DNA from: Certhia americana
Lineage: Eukaryota > Chordata > Aves > Passeriformes > Certhiidae
Direction: 5' to 3'
NCBI GenBank assembly: GCA_018697195.1
Contig: JAGMWU010000130.1
Location: 1-64,000, forward strand
DNA: 64,000 bases
The translations under genes and the position numbers were made by a program. Position 1 is the stretch's first letter. Every line of letters starts with the position of its first letter. Shown piece by piece: positions 37,329 through 47,300 of this stretch. The notes beneath the pieces were generated by a model. It was not told the DNA's origin. It searched no databases and saw only the letters and a list, made by a program, of their open reading frames with translations.

Positions 37329-40094
37329 AGAAACAAAACACCAGTTTCGGGTGTTCGCAGCTTCCGAGGATGTGGTTTATGTGCTGCTTGTGATAGTCTG
37401 ATGACTGAAGATGGCTCTCTTCCAATCATTTTTGAATTTTTGCTGTCTCTTAGAAACCCTTTTGTTGTGAGTACTTGTGAGGACATAAGCGACGACAATA
37501 AAGTTTATTTTCCCAAAGCACAGAAAGCATCCTGGATAATCTGAAATATGTTCTTTCTTTATTTCTTTACCTGCATCTATTCCCGGGGTCTGTGGGTACA
37601 AGTTCTGACTAATCAGACAGATGGAAAGACAGGGTTTGAGCAGGAAGGGAGGACAAATGAGCTTGAAAATAGGATGTTTTTGAAATAATCACTATAATTC
37701 TTAAATAAATTACTTGTCTTGAGACAGCACCTAGAATTCAACACCCATTGTACCAGCTGCTGAGCACAGACACAAGGGAACTAACTCTATTACAGTCTAT
37801 CCTTTGCTATCTGAACTCTCCCAGGGAAACAAAAACGCCATGAGTGCTGGGAGGGATTCCTTTGCTCCATGCGTCACGTTTGAGCTTGCACTAAGCTCTG
37901 CTGCCATAACCTGTATTTATATTCCCGTGGGTGTGTTACAGAAGGCAGTATTTTGGGGGTCCTGTGGATACCACCCCACACTGCTTGGCATTCCACTCCC
38001 ATGAGCTCTCTCACTCCAAACTTCTGACAGGAGGATCAGTCCCTTGCAATTACTGAGTCAGCGCTGTGGCAGCCTCACGACACCACGCTGCGGTGACACG
38101 TCCCCGGGCTGCAGTGCTGGGACAACCTTGCTCTCTAGGGAGAGGTGAGAATTAAGGATGTGCTCGCGAGGAAACAGAACAATGGAGACGTTTTTTTCAC
38201 GGCCGACGTTTGGGGATGTAGCACTTGCAGCTGCCACAGCAAATCAAGAGGATGAATCTGAGAATTTCCTGCCAGAGAGTGAAAAAAATGAAAACAACCC
38301 ATCAACAAACAAGCTAACTTTTGTCACCTGTGTTTTTGGGGAAATTTGCTGAAGCTGTTTGCCAAGAACCACCGTGGGATAATTGATAAATTACAACGTT
38401 TAGGCTCCTGACTTTACAGGGACTCTGGGATCCATGAGAAACTGGGCAAGAGACAGTACCACTTTAAAACACAAGAGGCTGGCCTGATGCTTCAGTACAC
38501 TGAAGTAGGGCTGTTCTGATGAGCCTAAAAATCCTGCAGCCAGCCCTCAGCCTTAAAGCAGTAAAAGGACCCAGATTTTATTTGCTCCTTTCAACTGGCA
38601 TTATCTCCTATGATAAATGCCCTATATGATGTACCCTTGGGTCTTGCCACGCTGGGTGGATGCAGGCAAATAAATTCTGTGCTCTTCCACTCCGAGTGCT
38701 TGCTGCCCAGTCAGGAACACTGCTGTTGTCAGTGGGGAAGCAATTCATTCTGCCACAACTAGGCACTGTAATTCCCTGAGCTCCGTGTCCCAGCTTTCAG
38801 CTGTGAAACCTCTCTGCCAGCATTCACTGCACCAGGGAGAAGGGGAAAACTGCATCACAAAAGCGTCTTTGAAGGCAGCACAAACCCAGGAGTACTTGCA
38901 AAGTGTGTCCAAAGTATTTCAGAGCAACGTTTCAATGAAAGACACATCCTAGAAAATGCAAAGCTAAAAGTACAGGTTGGAGTCAAATGTAAAGGCTTTG
39001 AATAAATTTCCTATACAAAATTTATTGCACTGAGATATAAGGATACACCATGGAAGGCATGCTGCTCTTAACTCGGATGTGCAACAATTGCAAAACCCCA
39101 TTTGCTTCGCTAGAAAACTTCTGTAGGGGATGCAAAATGGAGTGGAAAGAGAAGTGTATCTGCTCTTAAAGCCAAAAACTAGAGCTTCCTTATTTCTTAA
39201 TCCAAGATTGCTGTTTAAGCTCTTCTGGTAAAGCAGAACAGCAGCAAGATCATTTGGATGAATGATGACAGTGGGTGTTTTGCCTCTCTCCACTTTTACA
39301 CTTCCTAAAAATGCACAGTGCTGTTGCTGGCATTAGGGATCAGCAACATGTCCTCCAACATTAAGACTTCCTGTGGAGACACAAACATGTTTATTAATCT
39401 GGCTCCCGTGCCATATTTAGGGCTTGCCAACTCCACTACTGTGATAAGTAAAAGGACAGCACACACACCATCAAAGCCTCAGGACTAAGGAAAATATTAG
39501 CTTCCCTTACGGGCACCTTCTATCCACTCCTACGTAAGAGGAACAAAGACAAAAGGAGGGAACAAAATGATGATTTATCACCTCTAGCGCTACCCACTAC
39601 TGAGGAACAGCTATGAAGGCACGGTGCTGAAATCAAGTGGAAAAAAATGATACCATGGAAACTGAACAAAAATAATAATTTGCTGTTACATCTCTGTCCT
39701 AGACCAGGAAGCCCTTAACCTGCAAATTGCCAGATGCTCAGCATATACTGGTGAAGTCTCATCACATTTTTGCCTTATTATTCTTTTCCTTACACATCTG
39801 TTCCCAGTCATGTTCAGAAACAAAATTCTGCATTGGCTGCGTACCTGGCAGGACCAAATACACCTTTTATGATTTTTTCAGTTTCTGCTTGAAGTGTGCT
39901 GATGGTATATACACATTTAAATGTTTGGCCAGTCTGAGGAAAAGAAGTAAATAGGAGGTAAGTAGCAGAACATCAGCAGTGTCTAAAGGATGGCTGAATG
40001 CTGGAGAAGCTGAAAGGCGGCCCTGAAACAGAGACCTACATGCTGAAGAGAGCAGAGAAGGCCTCCCTCAGGAAAACACCGGGTGCAGATACCC

Positions 40095-40475
40095 AGAATC
40101 ACAAAATCAGAGTTGTTAGATTGGAAGGGACCTCTGGAAATCATCCAGTCCAAGCCTCTGCCAAGGCAGGGTCACCTGGAGCAGGTGACACAGCAGCGTG
40201 TCCAGGTGGGGTCTGAATGTCCCCAGGGAGGGAGACTCCACAACCTCCCTGGGCAGCTGTGTCAGTGCTCTGCCACCCTCAATGGAAAAAAATTCTTCCT
40301 CATGCTGAGGTGGAACTGCTTGTGTGTTAGTTTACAGACATTGCTCCTCATCCTGTTGCTGGGCACCACTGAGGAAAGTCCAGCACCATCCCCTTGGCGC
40401 TTTGAGATATTTACATGCACTGATGAGATCCCCTCTCCACGATGCCCCAGACTGTGGAATTCAAGTTTCTGCAGC
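40095..40475 (-). mobile_element. CR1 LINE 3' fragment
   Basis: Reads on + as the reverse complement of a CR1 tail: AGAATCACAAAATCAG, then TTGGAAGGGACCTCTGGAAA, TCATCCAGTCCAAGCC, GGGTCACCTGGAGCAG, CTCCACAACCTCCCTGGGCA, CTCTGCCACCCTCA, and TTCTTCCTCATGCTGAGGTGG. This is the standard avian CR1 3' region, 5'-truncated, with the 3' end at the left. The right edge is approximate. An apparent ORF through it is fortuitous. It ends only about 100 bp before the PPP1R21 CpG island. Confidence 0.9.
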
Positions 40476-40910
40476 TTGAGAGGGCATTGCCCGACCCCGT
40501 GTTCTCCTCCATTAGGATATAATGGATGTACTCAGCATCTCCTTCAGCTAGGACACGAGGGCTGGAGGCTGTAGGGAGATCCAAGCGCCGGCACTGACAC
40601 CCACCGCGAGCTGCGGGAAGTGACGGAACCGCCTTTTGTTTGATCGAGTCCCGCATGGGCCCGCAAATACCCGCGGCGGCTGCCTCAGTGTCTGAGCGCC
40701 TCCAGAGTCCCGGGGCTCCCCCTGGCGACAGCGCTGCCCTGCCGGGACCGCCAGGGGCACGGTGCCCAGGCAGGGATGGCGCCGGGGCACCGGAGCATCG
40801 CTCGCCGCGCCCCCCAATCGCGATTATCGCGACATGAGCCCGCTCGCGGGCGAGGTTTTTTGGGCGGGGTGGCGCCCCGTAGCCCGGAGGCCGCGCGCGG
40901 CCCGGCAGCC

Positions 40911-40924
40911 GTTGCCATGGCAAC
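40911..40924. promoter_or_regulatory. PPP1R21: Perfect palindromic X-box (RFX site)
   Basis: GTTGCCATGGCAAC is its own reverse complement and equals the optimal RFX dimer site. It sits about 370 bp before the PPP1R21 ATG and 35 bp before the CACGTG element. RFX binding here is inferred from the motif. Confidence 0.7.
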
Positions 40925-40946
40925 GGGCGGCGAGCGCCTCGTCGGT

Positions 40947-40956
40947 GTCACGTGAT
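40947..40956. promoter_or_regulatory. PPP1R21: CACGTG element (CLEAR / USF-like)
   Basis: GTCACGTGAT contains the TCACGTGA core shared by USF and the MiT/TFE (TFEB) CLEAR element GTCACGTGAC, with one deviation at the last base. Since PPP1R21 acts on endosomes, TFEB-family control would make sense, but USF binding fits the motif equally well. Confidence 0.55.
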
Positions 40957-41013
40957 CCGCCATCTTCCCCGCCCCCTCCCGCCGCCATCTTGGAAGTTGC
41001 GTCAAGATGGTGG
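40957..41013. promoter_or_regulatory. PPP1R21: Cluster of three YY1-type sites
   Basis: CCGCCATCTT occurs at 40957-40966 and again at 40982-40991, followed by the inverted form AAGATGGTGG at 41004-41013. YY1 sites of this type mark start-site regions in TATA-less CpG promoters and ribosomal or housekeeping genes. Confidence 0.65.
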
Positions 41014-41093
41014 CGCCGGCGGCTTGAAAGCTCCGCCCCCTCCCCACCTCGCGCGCGGCGTGGTTACGTCGTGGCGTTCCCGCCGCCGTGAAC

Positions 41094-41101
41094 CCGGAAG
41101 T
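41094..41101 (+). promoter_or_regulatory. PPP1R21: ETS/GABP site
   Basis: CCGGAAGT is a consensus ETS-family core, common in broadly active CpG promoters. It lies about 180 bp before the ATG. Confidence 0.55.
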
Positions 41102-41153
41102 GCGTCTTGGCATTCGCGGGCGTGTGGGGCCGGCGGGAGCGCCCGAGAGAGGA

Positions 41154-41253
41154 GCCGAGCCCGCGGCCGAGAGGAGCGAGCCTGGCCGAGAAGAGCCGTA
41201 GCCTGGCCGAGAGAAGGAGCCGAGCCACGGGCCGAGTCCACAGCCGAGCCGAG
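41154..41253 (+). repeat. PPP1R21: GCCGAG hexamer repeat in PPP1R21 leader
   Basis: Eight copies of GCCGAG occur within 100 nt (starts at 41154, 41166, 41185, 41206, 41219, 41231, 41243 and 41248), mostly as G(A/G)GCCGAG with variable spacers. The tract lies just before the start codon, so it is probably transcribed as 5' UTR. It looks like an imperfect expansion. Confidence 0.75.
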
Positions 41254-41277
41254 TCCAGCTGAGCCGGCAGGGCGGAG

Positions 41278-41334
41278 ATGGCGGCGGCGGAGCTGCAGGG
41301 GAAGTACCAGAAGCTGGCCCAGGAGTACTCCAAG
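41278..41334 (+). CDS. PPP1R21: PPP1R21 exon 1 (start codon)
   Basis: The ATG in GGAGATGG context (G at -3, G at +4) is a good start and begins the family N-terminus (residues 1-19). The donor is AAG/GTACAC. The exon extends upstream as 5' UTR with an undetermined 5' end. Confidence 0.93.
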
Positions 41335-44300
41335 GTACACCGGCGGCCCACCCCGCTGCCGCCCCGCCGCGGGGCCCGCAGCTCTGGCGCCGCTCGGGGC
41401 TGCAGCGCTGCTTTCCGTGGTAGCGCGGCGTGCCTGTTCCGCGGGAGGAGGCGCAGGCAGGCTCGGGAGGTGCGGCTCTGCCGGTGCCGAGGGAGCGCGG
41501 CGAGAGGCGGAGCGGCCTCGTCTGCAGGGCATCCTGGAATGCAGGCAGCGGGCTCAGCTGGGCCAGGGAAGTGAAACTGGCAGCGTTTTCCTTTGCTGTC
41601 CCCTTCCCGGTGCGGCGCCAGACTGGGTTTTATCCGCCTGGATGTGAGCATTCTCCGGGGTGTCGGTCGTGCCCCTCAGCCGTGTGAGCTGGCTCTTCGG
41701 CCGGCGGCTGTGGGAGCTCGGCGGTGCTGCTTGCAGAGTCTCGGAAGGGAGCAGGACGCTTGCTTCCACACCTGCCTCCTGTCTGGCCCCCTTCTTCTGC
41801 CCTAGGTGACTTTGCATCCTGTTTCTGGTGCTGCTTGACGCAGGGTTTGCAAAGATCTGTAGCCCGTAGTGGAGAGAGAATGCCTTTTCCTTGCCAAGGT
41901 GCTTGAGATGACTTCTAAAATAGTTTGTATTAAGCCTTGCTCCCTAAAAGGAAGAGGAGATTCTTGGTCTTGAGTGGCAGAGTCCTTTCAACAGCTTGGG
42001 GAAGAGTGGTGGCACTTTGGTTTTGTGTAGCCCCACATCAGCAGCTGGCACAAGGCACTTGACTGTATTTGACACTTCTCCCAGCTTACAGAGCCATGCC
42101 TTTAAATATTCTTCTCCTTGGAACTGTGATAAAAACACCATGTGTAGCATCTAAATTGTTCGTAGATTTATCCTTTTAATGCTTCCACAAAGTAAATTTA
42201 AGAAAATTTAATTTACTTTGCTGCTTTGTAGGTCACAAAATTCACGTGTCTTGTTTTATACATAGGCTCTGTTGTTATTCCTTGGAGGTCAATAGTGGCT
42301 GAAGATAAGATAATGATGGGATTTTGGTGCTTGATTCCTGAATGAGCAGTGGAAGTGTGGACTTCTGACTGTAGCTTCCCAAAGTTCCAGCTGCTGGATC
42401 CTTTCTTTTAGTACCATGGTGTCCGGCAGCTTTCTTTGCGCATCATCGTGCACTTCTCAGCCTGTGGCATTTCCTTTCTCCTTTGTGGGAACTATTTTTT
42501 TCTGTCTCATCCCATTTCTCGTGCAGTGCTGTTCATGGTGGGACTCCCCTTTGCAGAACCCTCTCCTCTTTGTTGTTGGCTGCTTGTTGTGTGCAGGTGG
42601 AAATGGAGAGTAGCCCTGGAGCAGCCTGGTCACTTCAAGGTGCTGTGGAAGCCACGGAGAGAGGTGAACAAGAGTTTGACAGACTCAAGCAGTGCTGGGG
42701 GAAGCCCCTGCCAAAGGATTGCTTTTCCTCTGGGTTCACAGAGCAGTCCAGAAGAAGGATGAGGAGAAGAAGAGACTCTGAAAGCACACAGGTTGCAGCT
42801 TCTGCCTCTCTCATGAAGGAATAGTCAAAACAGCTTTGTGGCAGCCTGTGTGGGTCACACTTCAGCTGAGCTCTCTGGGTGCAGCAGGACTGAGCTGCTT
42901 CATGCTCTGCACCTGACGTGTTCCTGCAGTAGTAGCTGTGGCACAAAGACAGGTGTGGAAAACTCCTGCACTGCTCCTTCTTGCTAGGGAAGCCCTGTGC
43001 TTGGAAGTTTTTCTGTGGTGCACTGAGAAGGTTCTTGTCTTGCCTTTGTGGTGCCTGAGCAGCACAGTGGGAATAGTGCAGGGGAAACAGCTTAGCAGTG
43101 ACCTCTGACCTTTCAAATACACTCAGTCATCACACTTTAACAGCGGGAGCCCCTCCTGGTTGTCACTGAATCTTGCTTTTTATGCACCTGCCAGAGGTAT
43201 TCCCAAACACTGTACACACCCTTTTAATTTATATCTGCAACAGCTGGACTCACACATGTCAAATGAATACAAACTGCCTTTGAAGAAACCAGGATTCAAG
43301 CAATTGTCAAGGAATGGGAAGATGAACTGTCAGTATCCTCATTGCTGCAGGGTAGAGGTACTCTGTGGAGTGACTGAGAAACAGATTTCTTGAGTATCAC
43401 TTTTCGCTGCAGTGATTTTTAGCTCAGATTTTGGGTACTTATAAGCAAGGCTTAGAGGGCTTTTCCTTCTATGGTTTTTATGCCTTTGTGTGTCGGTCTG
43501 TTCTCTCTGAATCATCTGCTGTCATTGGCAATAAATTATTTTGCATTAAACTTAATCTCTTCAATTGATACAGATTTTGACTTTGTGAGTCCTGTTTATG
43601 TTCTGGAACCGGTTATAAACAGTTTTGGGGAGAGGCAGAAATAGCCCTGAATGTGACCAAAGACTTCATTAGTCAGGGAAGATGTTGCAACTTTTCCATG
43701 TCTGTTCCTAGTTCTTCAAATCTTAACTATATTGAAATAACTGGTCTTCAAATGTGTTTATTGAGTACAAATTTTGTTCTATTTGACCAAAATGTTCAGG
43801 TGGTAAAGTTGTTTCTTGGCAAGTCAGGATATAAAATGGATACTCTTTTCAACCTGATACCATTGCTATCTACCTGAAGAGGATACTTGAAAAAGCATTC
43901 ACACTGGGCACTCACCTGAGAGAATGTGATGCTTTCTGCACTTATGAATGGTTTTTATTCATTCTGTTGTCTTGCATAGTTACTGGCCCCTCTTGTTTTT
44001 CAGCTTCGTGCTCAGAACCAAGTCCTGAAAAAAGGAGTTGTAGATGAGCAGGCAAACTCTGCCTCACTGAAGGTAATCTCTAAAAACTTCTCATGTCCGG
44101 TGTACTAAGCTGTGATAAAATAAGTATATAGGGGTGCTTTTTACCAAAAAGTAATCAATAAAAGAATGAAGGAGGAACTTGATTTTAGTAAAAGAATTTC
44201 TGTTTTGCAGCTAGCCTGTTCTCTATAAGTGCTGATTTTGTAAAAGGGGAAGGTTGATTTTTGATGGTTATCCTATAGAATTAAATAATTACTTGGATAT

Positions 44301-47300
44301 GATCTGTGGTCTGCTCAAGGAAGTGAAATATATTTTTTTAGTTTAGAAACGATACTTTTTGTCTCTTCAGTGTTAAAAAAGTGAAGCAATTTTCTAATTT
44401 GTTCTTGTTTTTAATTTGTAAAAATAAATACGAACATTTTAAAATTAATATTTTTTTTTTTTTAATCAGGAACAACTGAAGATGAAGGATCAATCACTGA
44501 GGAAACTGCAACAAGAAATGGACAGCTTGACCTTTCGAAATCAGCAACTTGCCAAGCGGGTGGAGCTACTTCAAGATGAACTTGCATTAAGTGAAACCCG
44601 GGGCAAAAAGAGCAAGGTACGTGCTGAAGGCAAAAAAGACATAGCCTTATCCTGATTTTTAGCAGTAGGTATTCTGTATCAAGGGTTGAGCTGAATGTTC
44701 TTGCCAGAACTTGTGTTATTTTACCTGATGTTAGTGAAAATACCCATGAAACAGGTATTAATATATCTAACACATGCTGTCTAGTTCTCTACTCTTCTAG
44801 TCTGTCAGCTGACTGATGCTGAATTGCTGTCTTCTTTTATGGATATTCAGTGTTCTAACAACTGGGAAATACTTTGGAGCTCTGTGATTAGTCAGCTGCC
44901 ATGCAGAAAGCTGATCATTTCCCATCCCCACCTCTTAGCTTTGTAATTTTGATGTTGGTAGTTAACTCTTCAGCCTGTGATCATAGCTTTTCTATATGAA
45001 TCTTGTCAAATGCTTTGAAATCTAAATTTTTAACTTATATTCTTTACGTTATTTCAAAATGACAGAATGATTTCAACACTGTGATCTTTCTCTGCCAAAG
45101 TGCTTGCTGATTAAACCTAATAATACCTTATTCTAAGACCAACTGTGCCTTCTGTAGGTAGCATCACAATTCCAGGGGAGGTGTGCTTGGACTAAAGTAT
45201 TTCTCAAGCATCTCTTGCTACTTTCCTCATGAAGAAACCCCTCTTTATTACTGCTGTCTTTTCTTTTTGGTGCTATCTTTTCTCAATGTGCTGTAGTTTT
45301 CAAGACTGTCTTTAAAGAAATCATGCAATTGATTAGTAATATGATCATGTTCCTTATTTCTCCCCTAAACCCTTGCCCATTTTTCTGCTGTCCAATTTCT
45401 TGACAAGCATAGTGCTTCTGATTACATTTTTGTGCACCATAATAGATTGTTCTTTCAAATGTAGTTTGACCCTTCTGTTCTTCTATTTCAAATCCTGTAA
45501 GTTACTGTTTTGCTGGCTGCGTTTCCAAATTTTGAAGGATGTCAGCCTGTCTTTAGTAGCTTTGCAAACCATTGCCACTGAGTTTCTTTTCTGTTCATCT
45601 GTCAAAATGCACAACTTTAGTTCCCTGATCTGTGTCAGAGTGCAGTCCTTTTAGAAAGAGCAAAACACGTGCCCATATCTCAGGTGGAAGTCACAGGCTG
45701 GCATCAAATGCAGAGGTGACTTATCTGCCCTACATGTCCCTAGTTCTTGAAGTTTGGTGTTAAGTTTAAATGCAAAGAATTGTGTTTGTGTTTGGTGATA
45801 ATACCTTTCTTCAGCAGTGTGGTGTAGGGGATTCACTGGTGGTCTGAGTCTTTTGGATTCAATGAGTGAAAAATGAGGAAACAGTTGGCAGAGGGATATG
45901 TGTGGTTGATGGGCAGGGAAGACCCTGTGGTTTCCATGGCACCTTGTGCTAGAGCCTGCTGAGAGCAGCCTGACTTACTCCTGTCCCCTTGCTGGCCACA
46001 GATGTGTCTTACACACAGCTACCAAACCAACTGAGCCTGTATGTGAAGGGTTTGGGATTACTGACTGCGTGGGATCATGCAGAATTCCAGTGAATTCAGA
46101 TGGGCTGTTGCCCATCCAAGTGATTGATTCCCTGTGTGTGTGAATGGGACACCTGAGTGGAGCCTTTCCTTTGGCAGTGTTGTGCCCCTGTAGGGTCACA
46201 AGGGTGTGAAGGAAGGTGTGCTGCCTTGAGGCTGGTGCTGTGTGCAATATTCCCACCTTTTGATGTATCAGTCAGTGTCAACAGGACATCTGCTGGTGTG
46301 CCCCTTCTGGGAATTATCTGTTGGAATTGTTCTCACAGACCTAGGACATGGAGACGATGAGTGCATTTTGTCTCTTTTAGAAAAGTGTAGAATCCTCATC
46401 TCAGCTGAGCCAAGAACAGAAAAGTGTCTTCAATGAAGATCTTCAGAAGAAAATAGAAGAAAATGAACGACTGCATATACTTGTGAGTGAAATTTTTGGT
46501 TCAGAAAACTGGTGATACAAAGATATGGAAAGTAACGTGCTATCTGAAAACTGGTGGGTTTAGAAGCTTAGTTGTATGCAGAGCAGTAGATTAGATCAGT
46601 TAGTTTGATTATAAAGATGCTCACTAGGCAAATAAAGTATTTTGACTTTGGATTCTTTAGACAATGTGTGGAATCACATAATATGTGTTTTCTCATTTGG
46701 ATTTTTAGCTTTTGGTGACAGCTGACCTACTGAAAGTAGCCTGGTACTGGATGGAAATTTCTTCCTAGTTCATTAACTGTTTCAGAATTGCTTTAAAGTT
46801 GAACATATTTTCTGCAAGTTGCTGTAATTAAGTCAGGAATTACTTCATCAAAATGGAATGCATTTCACTTTAGGAAACTTGAGGAAAACCTTTAGGCTCA
46901 AGTTCAGTTTTTTGTGTGTCTGCTATTAGTCAGCAATACATTTAAAGAATGTTTAGTACTGCAAAACTTTCTTTTTATAGAAGTACTTTGTTCCTGAATC
47001 TTTTCTCTGTAAATCCAGTAAAACTTCTGTGTGTCTGAGAACTAGTAATTGCTGTTAACCTGATCTGGCTAATGAAATTGGAGTAACTTAAAGGACTGGT
47101 TTCAGTAGTAAAAATGAAGCTTTTGTAAGATCTTTGCTTTTCTTCCTGTAGTTCTTTGAAGCAGATGAGCAGCACAAACGTTTAGAAGCAGAGCTGAGGA
47201 GTAGACTGGAGGTTTTGGAAACGGATGCTGCCCAGCACCAAGCTGTCGTGGACAGCTTAACGAAGAAATACACAGACACCATAGAGAAGCTGCAGAATGA

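Larger units (their letters stand above)
31491..40560. other. Intergenic region between FOXN2 and PPP1R21
   Basis: About 9 kb without a supported gene. It contains a TA microsatellite (32866-32925), an A-rich tract (about 35473-35504), poly-A (about 36711-36728), a GA microsatellite (37019-37042), an X-box-like 14-mer (37315-37328), an AP-1/MARE-like site (38051-38063) and a CR1 fragment (40095-40475). The ORFs here are short and have no domain character. Unannotated non-coding transcripts cannot be excluded. Confidence 0.6.
40560..41560 (+). promoter_or_regulatory. PPP1R21: CpG island / promoter of PPP1R21
   Basis: About 1 kb of CpG-dense sequence spans the start codon at 41278. In order it has two ATCGCGA words 9 bp apart (40817-40832), a perfect X-box (40911-40924), a CACGTG element (40947-40956), YY1-type sites (40957-40966, 40982-40991 and, inverted, 41004-41013) and an ETS site (41094-41101). 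There is no TATA box. Transcription most likely starts between the YY1 cluster and about 41150, a housekeeping layout. Confidence 0.8.

Noticed and set aside
40083..40574. 163-codon plus-strand frame
   Set aside because: It reads the CR1 tail in the antisense direction and has no relation to the CR1 ORF.
40411..41651. Long open frames on both strands over the second CpG island
   Set aside because: Same cause: GC-rich sequence around PPP1R21 exon 1. Only the frame from ATG 41278 matches a known protein, and only to the donor at 41334.
42416..42824. Hydrophobic open frames in PPP1R21 intron 1, considered as a processed pseudogene
   Set aside because: No recognisable protein family, poly-A tail or frame-consistent homology was seen.
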